Assembly: GCF_037126465.1 (NCBI RefSeq) | Contig: NC_088203.1 | Span: 78,402,168 to 78,466,167 of the forward strand | Source of the DNA: Ornithodoros turicata | Lineage: Eukaryota > Arthropoda > Arachnida > Ixodida > Argasidae | DNA: 64,000 nt | Direction: 5' to 3' | In this document: positions 1 through 12,023 of the stretch, one piece after another | Layout: every line of letters starts with the position of its first letter | Position numbering within the stretch: the stretch's first letter is position 1 | Translations under genes and position numbers: made by a program | The notes under the pieces: generated by a model | The model's database searches: none | What the model was told of the DNA's origin: nothing | The model's input: only the letters and a program-made list of their open reading frames with translations

Positions 1-739
1 GGACGTCAACATCCAACACGAAAACCGACGTTTCCAAGCATAGAGTTAATATAGGAAAACTCTAGAGAACGGACTTGGCGCTCCGTCAATGGGATTTTCC
101 TATCCCCGCGTGACCGCCCGGGCGCAGCCAACCGTTGGTCATGGACAGTGCTAGTGGACGAATTTTGGACCCCCAATAACAGCGGAGCTACTCCGTTTGT
201 TGCCAACTGCCAACCCTGTGCAGTCACGGGGGATAACAAATGGGGAAACGGGCCGATGGAGGGAACCGAGGGAACGACGCCCAGCGAAGGAAGCGAGGCA
301 AGCTGTGTAATTGCGTTGAGTACGTTCGAACCCTTTGGATGCGTGCAGAATTGATTGGTATCACACGGTAAACGTTGTCATATCAAACGTGAATCTATTT
401 TATCTGCGAGATTGCCTGCGACACCGCCAACCCTTTGCTTTCCACCGACACGGATGAACATGTTTACCGCCTATGACGTGTTGAAGTGGCGTTTGTATGC
501 TTTGCGAGCGAAATCAGTAAATCGTGTCCCATCGTAACGAATGTTGACATGTATTGCCGAAGGCAACATAATCCAAAGATGAATACACACAGTTAACCGT
601 CATCTTCATGCTGCTCTGCAAAGCAACGGGAACCGGAAATGGCAAAAACGAAACCACCCACCATTCTAGCCATTCCATACTGTGGTCTGTCAAGTTTCGT
701 GGTGCAGGCGACGAACGAACGACAGCACACAAGCAAGTG
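1..739. other. Unassigned sequence, no gene seen
   Basis: Only short open frames (60-88 codons) occur here, without family motifs or credible exon boundaries. I see no terminal inverted repeats or tandem array. It may belong to an intron or to an old repeat that I do not recognise. Confidence 0.4.
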
Positions 740-960
740 GTGTGGTGGCGGTGGTGGTGTGGGGATGTATTTATTAGACGAAAAGGAAAAAATAACGGGG
801 GAAACGTCAGCCAAACGGGACGTCGGCTTGCTATTCCGGAAAGAAAGAAATAAGAAAGAAATAAAAAGAAAAGAATTAAAGGAAAGAAATAAGAAGGAAC
901 AATAAATAAATAAAATTAAGAAATAAAGAATTAGGAAATAAAGGATAAACTAACAAAGGA
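740..960. repeat. Dispersed repeat fragment with purine-rich low-complexity tail
   Basis: A GT-rich stretch is followed by GTATTTATTAGACGAAAAGG and then about 115 bases of almost pure A/G (GAAA/TAAGAAA-type). A related arrangement, G-run then GTTTATTAAGAAAAAAAAAG and a GTTAGCCAGGC-like motif, recurs at 16818-16970. The two therefore look like copies of one family. Open frames here are products of the low complexity. Confidence 0.5.
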
Positions 961-1008
961 TGAAAGAAGGATGAGGTAGAGTGGGAAAATATTCACTACT
1001 TATTGTTT

Positions 1009-1505
1009 GAAGGGTCTCTGACCAGAACCTGGTAAATGTCTTTCTTTTTATGGATCACGAAACTACATGGTGTCTCCAAGTTACACTTGAAACGTTTCGT
1101 CTCTGCGGACGTCGCATGGACGTCGAAGGAGGAAGCACAGCAGAGTCAACAAGTCAGCTTTTCAGCTACCTTTCAGCAATTGAGAGGGAAGTTCTGCTAC
1201 GTGCAGCAGAGTTTGGAAGCCTTGCTTTTGAAATGTTGAGCCGCGGATCGACTTCAGCATGAAGAGAAGTTCCAACAACAGACTGCTAGATGAGCTTTCA
1301 GCATTCATCATGATGAAGCACATGAACAGTTTGTGTAAATTTCGTGTTTCACGGCGCCGTCTTTTTAAGGTGCCGGAGTGGTTCCTGCATAATAATGCCG
1401 AAAGAAGTCGAGTGCTAATGCTGCAAGGAGCTGCCCTTAAAATAGCATATTTAGAACTTCGAGGGCAGCACGAACCTATGAGCGCTCACATTCGCAAGTA
1501 AGAAG
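1009..1505 (+). repeat. Copy 1 of a dispersed repeat with short conserved ORFs
   Basis: This segment matches 19656-20495 in the same orientation. Both start near GACC(C)TGACCAGAA and both end with a block finishing in a stop that overlaps a GTAAG donor-like motif (about 1497-1503 here). An ATG at 1116 opens 48 codons to TGA at 1260-1262. The peptide contains SAIEREVL and FGSLAFEM, which are also found in copy 2. A second block (about 1368-1500) contains HNNAERSRVLMLQGA and again matches copy 2. I do not recognise the protein. It may be an intron-containing transposon ORF or duplicated exons of a host gene. Confidence 0.6.
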
Positions 1506-2188
1506 CGTGCCTCATGCTGGTGGGTTTCAATACAAAATTGTTATTCTGAACTTTTCGTCATTGTTCGTCACTTATTCAGGAAGAGTGCAGCTGAAATACT
1601 ACTCGCTGTCCTACTAGCTTTAGCTTTGTTCAAAGCTTGCGTGTCTCATACAGGAAATACAGATACACTACATACCAACAGCTTGTGCGATGGGTGTTGC
1701 ACAAACTTGAAAACAAACAAAGAAACAAACAAGAGAATGGTTATATCAGCCTGTGCGGTGAACAGGATACGCAAAGCCTTTCCCATAGTAACTACTACAT
1801 GCTTTAAATACCCAAGATATTAGGTGGAGGTACGTCTTACCATAATTTCCCTCATTTCGTTCATATTGACGAAAAAGTGCACTTGGTATATAGACAGCCT
1901 GTGTTTATAAGTAACTTAGTCCAGCACAGTTCATGGTCATTCATGCCATACTATACGAATATTCAGACTGTAACAGCATTTGAAAAATCTTTCAGACACT
2001 TCCCTTATGAAAAAAAAATTCTATTTTCTACAGAATTTCTATAGGAAACCCTAGATAGAGCGCATAAGAAATAGATTAAAACTTGTATCTACTCCGAATG
2101 GAGTTTCTATGAATAAATGGGAATACTATTGGATAGAAAATAGATAACGCATTTATATATACATTGAAAACAAAGTAGTTAGAAATAG
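1506..2188. other. AT-rich sequence, no gene seen
   Basis: There are no convincing exons. From about 2020 to 2180 there are repeated ATAGAAA/CTATAGG-like words, resembling the ends of the duplicated units at 3360-3530 and 4300-4470. It may therefore be an older relative of that repeat. Confidence 0.35.
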
Positions 2189-2323
2189 GATAGAAAGTTG
2201 CCCCATTTTTCTATACTGATTGTATTCATGTAGGATATAAAGTTGTCCCATTTTTCTACACAGATTGTGTTCATGTAGGACACAAAGTTGCCTCATTTTT
2301 CTATACTGACTGTATTTATGTAC
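2189..2323. repeat. Tandem repeat, 3 x 45 bp
   Basis: Units start at 2189, 2234 and 2279 with an exact 45-base period. Each unit runs from GATA(G/T)AAAGTTG through CATTTTTCTA to TTCATGTAG-like sequence, with a few substitutions between units. There is no spacer, so this is an ordinary minisatellite. Confidence 0.85.
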
Positions 2324-2827
2324 TATTTGAAGTGGACTTTACTGTCAATAGATGGTGCGTTACGAAACGGGTTACGAAAGAATTTTGAAGCGGGAGCCGA
2401 TGGCAGTAGCTCGATAATCTTCTCCTGTATTTCAAAAACCAGGAAATTTCCATTTATTTTTGTATTGCCAACTGTAGGATGGGACAAGCATAAGCTTGCC
2501 CACATCACGGTTCAAAAATAGTACTGCTCTCGCCCTAAAAACGAAGAGCATGCGAAGACGGCCGTTTCGAGCTTTCCATTTATTTCACCGCCACATCCCA
2601 CCCACAGCGTGCCATCCCATTCCAAACCGCAAAAAAAAGAAAAGAAAAAAAAAAGGAACCAAAAAGAAACCGAAGAAATACGTAAAATAAACAAAAGCAA
2701 GAGGGAAACGCTTGCACACGCACACGCCTGCGACGTGTTTGCAGAGGAACAGATACTGGTAAAACACGCAACGAAATGACTAGGCCACATGTGGAGCCGT
2801 CTTAGCTCGAGATGCAACCACACGGGT
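2324..2827. other. No gene; purine-rich tract
   Basis: From about 2628 to 2700 the plus strand is a nearly pure A/G tract, which creates Phe-rich open frames on the minus strand. These have no family motifs and I do not call them genes. Confidence 0.4.
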
Positions 2828-3540
2828 GAGGAGAGCACGCATAGATTGTTATTTCGGTAGCGAATAACAACCACTAAAAATATTTCCTCCAACTGGTTAG
2901 TATATTACTGCATTAAGGACTGTGTTTATTACTCAAATTACTCGAACTAACCCAGCACAATCTCCACACCAAATTAATGTGGTGCTACACGTTGCGCATG
3001 CATGGAGCCAGCCCCGTACTATACGATTAGCTACATGCTATCAGTGAGTTACACTTGGTTCAAACGATAGTATAGACAGTTGAAATAGGTACAAAAATGG
3101 CACTTCCGCCCTGGTTTACACATACACTTTTTATACCTTTTCTGACAGTGTAGAAGCAGCAGTTCGTCAAGTGCAACATTAAAAAGTAATAAACGGTAAA
3201 TGTTGCCTGAAGTGATAAGTCACAATATTGCTATTAGCATTTGTATCTATGCCCATACATGCACAAATCATGTGTATTAGTTGTTCTTCAAATGTACAGC
3301 AAAAACAAGTAACACATGTCCGTAAATAAGACCTTTCGGCGCCTAGTATTAGCTCTATAGAGACTGTATAGAAAATGTATACATTCTAGTTCCTGAATCC
3401 TGTATAGAATGTGTATAGAGTTTAGCAGTTAAAAACCATATACAGCTTTTATCTATTTCCTATGCACAAAATTGACACTAGATACGATAAACAGATTATG
3501 TATAGGTCCTGTATAGAAACTAGAAAATCATTCTTATTGC
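2828..3540. repeat. Direct duplication, left unit
   Basis: This ~710-base unit begins GAGCACGCATAGATTG and ends GAAACTAGAAAATCATT. It recurs in the same orientation at 3773-4470 with scattered substitutions and small indels. No coding sequence is seen in either copy. Confidence 0.85.
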
Positions 3541-3772
3541 CTGCGTGCCGGCTGCTTTTCCCGTCGGCACAGGGTGCGGGCCATCACCGCTCCTGTGGCT
3601 ATGGGCGACCGGCACTCGGTGTCGGGATAGGTGGCGGTGGTTTTCTCGCCGGTAGCGGGATTTTGAACACCGTGGGAGTATTACTAGGATTTATATTGAC
3701 ACGGTTTATTTCGGCACGACTTATTTCGGAACGATTTATTTTGGACGGTTTATTTCGGTCACCACCCGAGGG
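3541..3772. repeat. Spacer with 15-bp degenerate tandem motif
   Basis: The spacer between the duplicated units is GC-richer than its flanks. It ends (about 3700-3760) in four degenerate copies of a ~15-base motif containing TTTATTTCGG or a close variant. The spacer has no counterpart to the right of the second unit. Confidence 0.6.
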
Positions 3773-4470
3773 GAGCACGCATAGATTGTTATTTCAGTAG
3801 CGAATAACAGTCACTAAAAACATTTCCTCCAACTGTTAATATATTACTGCATTAAGGACTGTGTTTATTATTCAAATTACTCGAACTAGACCAGCACAAT
3901 CTCCACACCAAATTAATGAGCCAGCCCCGAACTATACGATTTGCTACTGCGATCAGTGAGTTACACTTGGTTTAAACGATGGTATAGACAGTTGAAATAG
4001 GTACAAAAATGGTACTTCCGCCCTCGTTTACCTTTTTTTATACATACGGTTTTTATACCTTTTCCCCTGACAGTGTAGAAGCAGCAGTTCTTCAAGTGCA
4101 ACATTAAAAAGTACTAAACGGCAAATGTTCACGTTGTCTGAAGTGATAAGTCACAATATTGCTATTAGCATTTGTATCCATGTTCATACATGCACACATC
4201 ACATGTATTAGTTGTTCTTCAAATGTACAGCAAAAAAAAAGTAGCACATGTTCGTAAATAAGATCTTTCGGGACAGCTATAGTATTAGCTCTATAGAGAC
4301 TGTATAGAAAATGTATACATTCTAGAGTCTGAATCCTGTATAGAAACTGTATAGAGTTTACCAGTTAAAAACCCTATACAGCTTCTATCTATTTCCTATG
4401 CACAAGATTGACACTAGACACGATAGATAGATTCTCTATAGGTCTTGTATAGAAACTAGAAAATCATTTT
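3773..4470. repeat. Direct duplication, right unit
   Basis: This is the second copy of the 2828-3540 unit, starting GGAGCACGCATAGATTG and ending GAAACTAGAAAATCATT. The copies differ by substitutions and small indels, so the duplication is not recent. Confidence 0.85.
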
Positions 4471-5160
4471 CATAAGGGTTTATAACCCAGATTTAAATTG
4501 TGTACCCTGCATGTAGAATGTCATAAAGCTGGTGCTATTCAACATATTTGTAACTTGAGTTGTCCAGTATGCGAAAACAAAAATTGCCACATTAGTAGTC
4601 ATATTTGTACTTCATGGTGTTGTAGCATGACAAAAAACAACATGAGCACATTTTTTAAAACTTTTGTGAGCCACTTTATCAATATCCCTTTTGCAAGCGT
4701 TTGCATTGTAAGGGGTTGGGCTACTGAATGTGAATGCAGAGAGAAACTGTGGTGTATGTCTTCACTGGAGCAACATGTTGCAGGAAACAGGAACAGATAC
4801 ACTTGTAGACAGACGACTGTGCACAGACGCGTACCCAGGATTTTTCTGAAGGGTTGTCCTAACTTGAACAGCATGCTATTACACCGCCAAAGTCAATTGA
4901 AACCTGTGTAACGACTGAAAAGGAGGGGGTCAGAACGTCTGGACCCCCCCATAAATCCACCACTGACTGTATTCTGAGCACCTCACATTAAGTGTACTCT
5001 CTCCTGTTCAGTGCTGCATAAGGTATTGCTTTGGTGTTCTACAAGCTTTTGTCTAGACCTCTAAATATAGTGGTCAAACATGCATTACTGACATTGTCCC
5101 ACAGCTCACCTGTAGTTCACATACAAAGATGGGGACCTCAGTACTTAAAAATAAATTTTT
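4471..5160. other. Unassigned sequence with a repeat-like fragment
   Basis: A 137-codon open frame (4498-4911, plus) shows no recognisable domain. From about 4826 to 4970 there are words such as CGCGTACCCAGGATTTTTCT and GGGGGTCAGAACGTCTGG, which resemble ends of a non-autonomous repeat also hinted at near 61430. I make no gene call. Confidence 0.35.
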
Positions 5161-5589
5161 TTACATTTTTTCGATACATGCGACTGCTCCATCCGACAGC
5201 CAGGCAGAGAACTGACTCGTAATGGTTTTTTCTCCTGTATAAAGTCCCGCAGCTGCACCCCCTAGCGGTTACTTTCTCAACTAATCTCACGACAAAATTA
5301 TTAAGAATCACGCCTGCGCTACTCTCATTCCCAAGGCAGAAGAAGATAGAAAATGGCGGGGATGCCCGGACAACAGCAACCAACGCCCGACGTGCACGGG
5401 CATGAAAATCGCAAACAAAGCAGGGGACAAAGTTGGCGAAAGCATTAGTTACACAACAAATCAGCTCACTGCAACAGGAGCGCGGACCGATGCGACTGCT
5501 CCATCTGACAGCCAGTCTGAAACTAAGCGAGCCCTGGGACTGCGGAGCAACCGAGCGCACGTCTGCTCTTTCCGACAGCCAGCGAGCAA

Positions 5590-6064
5590 CAGAGCCATTT
5601 ATAGGGAGAGTTTGGCCATTCTCTGATCTTTTGCCGCCTCGTGGGTGGAGCCTATTTTGACGTCAGGGTCGTCGTTGCGCCGCCCAAAAAGACTGAATCC
5701 AAGCAGAATCCGCTTATCAGCCATCTGATGCGCGCCATATTGATGCTGTATGTCAGCTTTGTTGTCGCAATGAATGCAATCTACAGGAATAATCGGCTTA
5801 TGACCCACAGCCGCCTCTGATAAGGGGGTTTTTGTTGCCAAACTGAAAGAGTTGAAGGACGAAGGGCTTTCGAAAGACGATGTACGCACGTGTCTTCCCT
5901 CCTTGCACCGTAAACAACGATCAGCATCAATACGGCGTCGGCGACCGGCTGACAACGGGACAACAATAGAGCACGGCGAGGGATGTGGCTTAGCCGTGAT
6001 GTTGCATGACGCGCTTCAAGTTAGGCTCCTCCTAATGGCCAAACTCTCCCTATAAACGGCTCTG
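5590..6064. mobile_element. hAT-type MITE with 8-bp target duplication
   Basis: The element is 475 bases with ~30-base terminal inverted repeats that start CAGAGCC and end GGCTCTG, with one mismatch at position 8. It is flanked by the 8-base direct repeat GCGAGCAA (5582-5589 and 6065-6072). Eight-base target duplications and CA...TG ends are typical of hAT transposons. The inverted paralogous sequence near 11088-11100 carries the same flanks with a single GCGAGCAA, giving a natural empty site. There is no transposase, so it is non-autonomous. Confidence 0.9.
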
Positions 6065-6299
6065 GCGAGCAACTGACTGGGACGCCGCGCCGCGGCAGCT
6101 ACGCATACGCTCGCGCTCTTAGCGCCCTCTGCGGCGACCACCTGCGAGAGGCTAAGAGAGAAGAGCATTCCTGCGCCCTCCTCTTTTATTGCTCATTGGT
6201 CGTGACGTCATCGCATTGTCCGAAAGCTACACCGATTTTTTTTTTTTCACATGGTCGGTCGACACAACTGGACAAGGTCAATCTGCAATGAAGCTATGG

Positions 6300-8050
6300 C
6301 ATGACGTCATCATGCACCTGCGTGGCTCAAGGACGCGTACACTTTAGATAGGGGACCTATTATTTATTGAATCACTATCCCAAGATTATTTCCTTTATTC
6401 TTCTATAGCGATTGCGTAGGAAAGTATTTCGAATTCCAAAGCCTTACTAAATGAGACTTGCAAAAGAACAAAATATCCTAACACGTAACTGCATCAATGG
6501 CTAATAAGCGGACTAGGCACTCAACCAATCAACACAGAGTACGGGTAATAAGGAGCGCAGAACGATGCGTCTACTCCATCCGACAGCCAGGAAGGAACTG
6601 AATCTTAATGTTTTTTCTCCTCTATAAAGTCATGCATGTGTCCCTCTTGCGGTTGATTTCTGAACTAATTTAATCGCAAAATTATTAAGAATTGTTCTAG
6701 CACTATTCCCATTCAGGGCAGCACTATCCACATCGTCAAGACAAAAATGTTCCTTGTGAAAAAAGAAAAAAATACAAAGCATCAACAAAGGAAAGCATGC
6801 ATATCGGGGCACGTCAGGACACGTCAGGACAAATCGTACGACTGCTGGGCAACAGAGGAAAACAAACACAGAGACACTTAAACAGAGTGAAAAAGACGCT
6901 CACCATCATTTTTCACGTTCACCGCATTCCCACATTGTAAATCCGTTCGTCACAAAATCCACCACAGTCGTCACACACCATTCACCAGTGACGAACCACA
7001 CATCCACACCCCATCAGAGGCAGACGGAACCCCACAGAAGCTACGCTCTTCCACTGATGGCCAACGCAATTGCTAGGAGCAGAATTAACGTGCCCACACC
7101 TGCCAGTGTCCAAGAAAGAAGTGAATCCTTGCGCCCCCTGCAGGCCGTGCTCAGTGGTCGTGACGTTATCCTATTGTCTCAGGGCTACACTGTTTTTTTC
7201 CACTAATGCTCCTCTGGACAATGTCCACCTGAAACAATAGTGTCGCGGTATTACGTCATCATGCAGCTGCGTGGCTCAAGGACGCGTACGCTCTAGACAG
7301 GGGACCTGTTATTTATTGAATCACTATCCCAAGATTATTTCCTTTATTCTACTATAAGGATTACATAGGAAACTATTGCAGAAAAACACCATACATGAGA
7401 GGTGATTGTAGGATTTAAGCATTTCATTCCCAAAGTCTTACTAAATTAGACTTGCAAAAGAACAAAATATCCTAACACCTTTAATGCCTACATCAACGAG
7501 CTAATCGAGACATGTCCATCCCTTCCGAGAGCCAGGCAGAAAACTGAATCATGTCGCTTTGTTCCTCAACTGGATAAAGCCATGCACTCTCTGAACTAAA
7601 TGAATCGCAAAATTATTAAGAATAGCACTACTCCCATTCAAGGCAGTACTATCGACATCGTCAAGAATGCTCCTTGCCAAAAAGAAAAAAACTACATGTA
7701 GAAGGAAAACATGACAGAACAGGGGTGGGGGTCTGGACATGTCAGCGCATGTTTGTCAGACAACAAGGGGGAAAAAAGCAATGAGAAACATTTGAACAAA
7801 GCAGAAAACCAACATCAAACTATTTCTAAGCACACGCACTCCTCTTATTCAAAAACAGTGCTCATCATAAATCCGTCCAGAACAATACACACCATTTTTT
7901 CTATTGCTACACTTTTTTCCAGTAACGGTCAATGCATTGCTGCAGACTGCGTGACGTCATCACATCCTGTCTGAAGAAGACAGCGGCAAAGACAAAGACT
8001 CCTATTATTTATTGAATCGCAAGATTATTTCCTTTGTCCGATTCTAAATG
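6300..8050. repeat. Degenerate tandem blocks inside the foldback element
   Basis: The phrase around GCGTGGCTCAAGGACGCGTA followed by TTATTTATTGAATCACTATC occurs near 6325 and 7268, with a shortened version near 8005. Between these, a block with AAATTATTAAGAAT recurs near 6680 and 7605 and also at 5303. The units are therefore ~950 bases and increasingly truncated to the right. No coding potential is seen. Confidence 0.7.
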
Positions 8051-8589
8051 ACGTTCACTTTTACAATATAATTCAACAAAAAAAGCACCGTCCATACCCC
8101 AAAGGCTCATCATGGTCATTAGAATCACAACACCAGTAAACTACCACTGCTCTTTTAAAATAATAAGTGAGACCACCCAACATCATCACCAGGCTTATGT
8201 AATACATGACCCTTTCTATGGTCGCATACTCATTGTCTGAGGCTACACCTGCGAGCAAAAAGGCGCGAAAGCCGGGGGGCAAAGTTCCATTCGCGCACGA
8301 CAAAGCACAAGACAGAACGCCTTTACGGGAACATGATGGCATTCCCATCATATTAATGATTTTCTATCATGCATTGCAGTTTAGAAAAACTACTACTACA
8401 AAACTATAATTTTAGAAGTCTATTAAAATTCTACTTTCTATGGAAACTATAATTGCCGTATTACTTGGATCGCTATTAATGAAGCGCTCCAATTTTTTTC
8501 TCTCTTCCCATTTCAGCCTTGTCATGCAGTGAAGCATACTCACATCCAAAATAATTAATTTACACTGAGGGTGCCGTGCTTCAGGAATT

Positions 8590-10240
8590 CCTATCCTGCG
8601 CTCAGATGCAAGCATTTCTGCACGGATACCTATAACAGCTTACTTCTTCAACATACCGAGCTCCTAACAACATCTAACAAATAAGCAGAGAAACCCACTT
8701 CTCAGCTTTACCATGCGACTTTCTTCTGCACAAAAGCAGTGATTTGAGGAAAGAGCAGCAAAAATTGCGCGTACTTGTGCTTGACTTTAAAAACTGAAGC
8801 ATATGCTAATAAACCAAGAAAAAGACACCCATTTCTGGTATCAGATAATGATACATGCACAGCCGCATTGCCCTAGCATAAAGAGAGCACAGGACAAGGG
8901 CGCACAAATTCCTTTAAGCGAGAAGGGAAAAGGCTTAAGACCTCAGGAATAATCGCAGAGTCACCGAGCATCGCTACGCGGCTAACACAAGAGAACAACA
9001 AGATAATAGGGCGGGTGAAATTGCAACAGTGCTAAACAAGCCCCAACATGCCATGATGACGTCACAAACCAGAAAAAAAAGCACGCACACACAGTCATCA
9101 GCTCAGGAATGCACAAGGAGAGGTGCTATATTGTAATTTCTCCTCCACGCTCGCATACCAGCATTTCTGCGCAAATACTTATAACTGCATCCAGCTTACT
9201 CCATCAATATATCAAGCAAAGTGAATACTAACACTCAACATATAAAAAAAAAATTCATTCTCATGAACTCTCCTCTGCCGAGCGGCTTTCTCCTGCTCTA
9301 CCTGAATGCTGACTTTTCCCCCTCACCTACATTCTGAGTAAGAGCAGTGAAAGAAGAAAGGAACCGCGAAAAATTACACGCTTTTGTCCCAATAGCTGTA
9401 ACTGCAAGAAACCGTAGCGCACGCTAATAAACTGAGCCAAAGACACCCATTTCTGCCACCTGATAATCCTTGCATAATACCACATACACAGTCGCATTGC
9501 CCTTGCGTAAAGAAAGCACAGGACAGGGATACACAAATTTCCTTAAGTAAGCAGGGAAAAGGCTTAAGTCGTACCGCTCAGGAATAATCACAGAATCACC
9601 GCCTATCGCTACGCGGCTATCACAACATGACAGCAAGAAGGTATTAGCGAAGGGTAAAAATGGCAACACTACTGAACAAGTCCACACATGCGACATCGCA
9701 TACAAAATAATGCTCATCGGGGAAAAGGCCTAAGCCTGCGACAGAAAATCATAGAGCACACACAACTTATTTTGCGTAAACTAAACGTGGTCTGCTTGGA
9801 AAACGACGCACAAATTTTCTTAGGGAGCCGAGAAATATCGGAATTTCTACTCCGTGCTCAGATACCAGCATTTCTGCTCAAAAACCTGCAAAATTAAGCA
9901 CTGCTCACTTCATCAAGATATCGAACACCCAACAAAATCAAACAAACAACCCCACTTCCACTGATTGAACACTATTCAGCTTTTACCAGGAGGCTTTCTT
10001 CTGCGTAAATGTAGAGAGTAAAATAACGAGGCAAACGCTAATAAACTGTGACAAAGACACCCATTTCTGCTATTGGATAATTATTGCATAATGCTAAATA
10101 CTCATTTGCATTGTCTCTGCGTGAAGAAAGCACAGAAAAAGGACACACAATTTATCTTAAGCGAGCAGGGAAAGTCGCTTCTACTTGGACAGCTTAATAC
10201 CATAAAGTATGAATTTTTGCAAAGAAAACAAAGCTTGAAG
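8590..10240. repeat. Three degenerate tandem units, central foldback region
   Basis: AGCATTTCTGC anchors occur near 8611, 9160 and 9868, and GACACCCATTTCTG recurs in the same relative position of each unit (near 8826, 9440 and 10057). Spacings of about 550 and 710 bases differ through indels. The units share long runs of similar sequence, including AAGCACAGGACA and TCGCTACGCGGCTA. They do not encode a protein. Confidence 0.7.
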
Positions 10241-10944
10241 AGCGCTACGAACGCGACAGATACATACTAACAAACAAACAACAACAGGGCCGGCGTCGGG
10301 CACTCATAAAATACCCTGCCCAAAGCAAAGACTTCACCAGGTTCGCGAAGCAATTCCATTAAAAATGCTTGCCCTATCCTACAGATAGCAATGCAAACGC
10401 GACTAATACCCTAATTTTTTAAACCACTATTTTACGGAATAGTACATAAATGTATCACTCGTGTCACACGAAAAGCCAAACAATTACTTGTCAAGTGGGG
10501 TCCCAGCGCGCGCGCACACACATAGACACACACTCACATTTTCACACTCACAAAGACAAAGTCTATTCACAGCCACATAAATTCATATTATTCGTCACGT
10601 CAATAATTATCCAACCAGCCTCAAAACTGGGGGAACGCACATATGCACGAACGCAAAACAATAGGCCTTCGTTCCGGATGTAATAAGATATCACCAGTCG
10701 ACCGTCACAAAGCAAAAAAGAAACACAGCATCGCAGGAATGCATGTTCGCTATACATTCACAAAGAAAACGGTGACGAGCTTCTGCGCAGCGATCATTAT
10801 ACAGGAGTGAATTCACTTCGTTTTCCTTTCATTTCCTTGTACCCATATGTTTTGCAAGAATATTATAGAGCAGAACGGGTAAATGTGAACATCATTCGCT
10901 ACACACTGTAGCTCTCATCATTTTTAAACCAAACCACGGTGTGT
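10241..10944. other. Inner spacer of foldback element, no gene
   Basis: This AT-rich sequence includes a short CG/CA-rich low-complexity tract at about 10505-10560. No exon, inverted repeat or RNA gene is evident. Confidence 0.4.
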
Positions 10945-11560
10945 AGCCTTCGGACAATGGGACGACGTCACGACCAATGAAAGAGGAGGGCGCAGGAATG
11001 GTCTTCTCTCTTAGCCTCTCGCAGGTGGTCGCCGCAGAGGGCGCTAAGCGCGCGCGCGTGTGCGTAGCTGCCGCGGCTCGGCGTCCCAGTCAGTTGCTCG
11101 CTGGCTGTCGCAGAGAGCAGACGTGCGCTCCGTTACTCCGCAGTCCCCGCGCTCGCTCAGGTTCTGACTGGCTGTCAGATGGAGCAGTCGCATCGGTCCA
11201 CGCTCCTGTTGCAGTGAGCTGATATGTTGTGTAACTAATGCTTTCGCCAACTTTGCCCCCCGCTTTGTTTGCGATTTTCATGCCCGTGCACGTCGGGCGC
11301 CGGTTGCTGTTGTGCGGACATTTTCTATCTTCTTCTGCCTTGGGAATGAAAGTAGCGCAGGCGTGATTCTTAATAATTTTGTCGTGAGATTAGTTGAGAA
11401 AGTAACCGCTAGGGGGTGCAGTTGTGGGACTTTACACGGGAGAAAAAACCATTACGAGTCAGTTCTCTGTCTGGATGTCGGATGGAGCAGTCGCATCATT
11501 CTGCGCTGCTGTTGTGGTGGGATGATTTGTTGTGTAACTAATTCTTTTTGTTGATTGCTA

Positions 11561-11850
11561 TTGATGGTTAGCATACCCTTGCTTTCGCAGCCTCTGTATT
11601 ACGAGTGTTTTTCTCTTCGCATGTCTAGAGCTGTCCTAACCTGCCCAGACGTGTCATGATGACATCACAGCTGACATCACAGGATGTCCGGAACTTGTGG
11701 TCATAGCTCCGATGCTTTGCAACCTGCCTCTGTGCTCCGTCGCCTGGCGATGGTCAGCGGCCGTTCCGGACCGCTTTCTTCATGATGGCGTCGTTGATCT
11801 TCAATTAAACTTCTTCGCTCCACTTTACCTCTATCTATTTTTTCTTTTTT
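11561..11850. other. Flank of foldback element
   Basis: Near 11670 the sequence GATGACATCACAGCTGACATC and the following CACAGGATGTCC resemble the reverse complement of material near 7955-7975. The right arm may therefore extend past 11560. No gene is seen. Confidence 0.35.
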
Positions 11851-12023
11851 ATGGACTCTCGTAGTGCACAACGCTGAGCTGGTCTGGACACGAGTTAGAT
11901 GCTCCCCAATTAGTGTGGTGGCTCCCTGGAGGATGCTGATTAATGTGGGGTGTCCCCATTAGCTCTAATTGCTAATTAAATCGTGTTCAGGCCAGTTGAG
12001 CGTTGTGCACTATGAGAGTCCAT
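11851..12023. mobile_element. Small palindromic TIR element (MITE)
   Basis: The element is 173 bases with ~43-base terminal inverted repeats, starting ATGGACTCTCGTAGTGCACA and ending with its imperfect complement. Most terminal positions pair. I could not identify a target-site duplication, so the superfamily is open. Confidence 0.8.

Larger units (their letters stand above)
5160..11560. mobile_element. Foldback-like composite element with inverted ends
   Basis: The left arm (about 5160-6250, ignoring an inserted MITE at 5590-6064) and the right arm (about 10945-11560) are long inverted copies of each other. Both contain the words TGCGACTGCTCCATC, AAATTATTAAGAATCACGCC and CGTGACGT, in opposite orientations. 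The arms have internal subrepeats of ~317 bases (restarts near 5175 and 5493). The interior holds degenerate tandem blocks: one set near 6300-8050 and another with anchors near 8611, 9160 and 9868. No transposase frame is visible. The architecture resembles Foldback/Galileo-type elements. The exact outer ends and any target-site duplication could not be fixed. Confidence 0.6.

Noticed and set aside
2189..2323. Evenly spaced 45-bp repeats considered as a CRISPR array
   Set aside because: The units are contiguous, without unique spacers, and the DNA is eukaryotic.
2512..2892. 126-codon Phe-rich minus-strand frame
   Set aside because: It is antisense to an A/G-rich tract, which explains its length and composition. 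It has no domain or start context.
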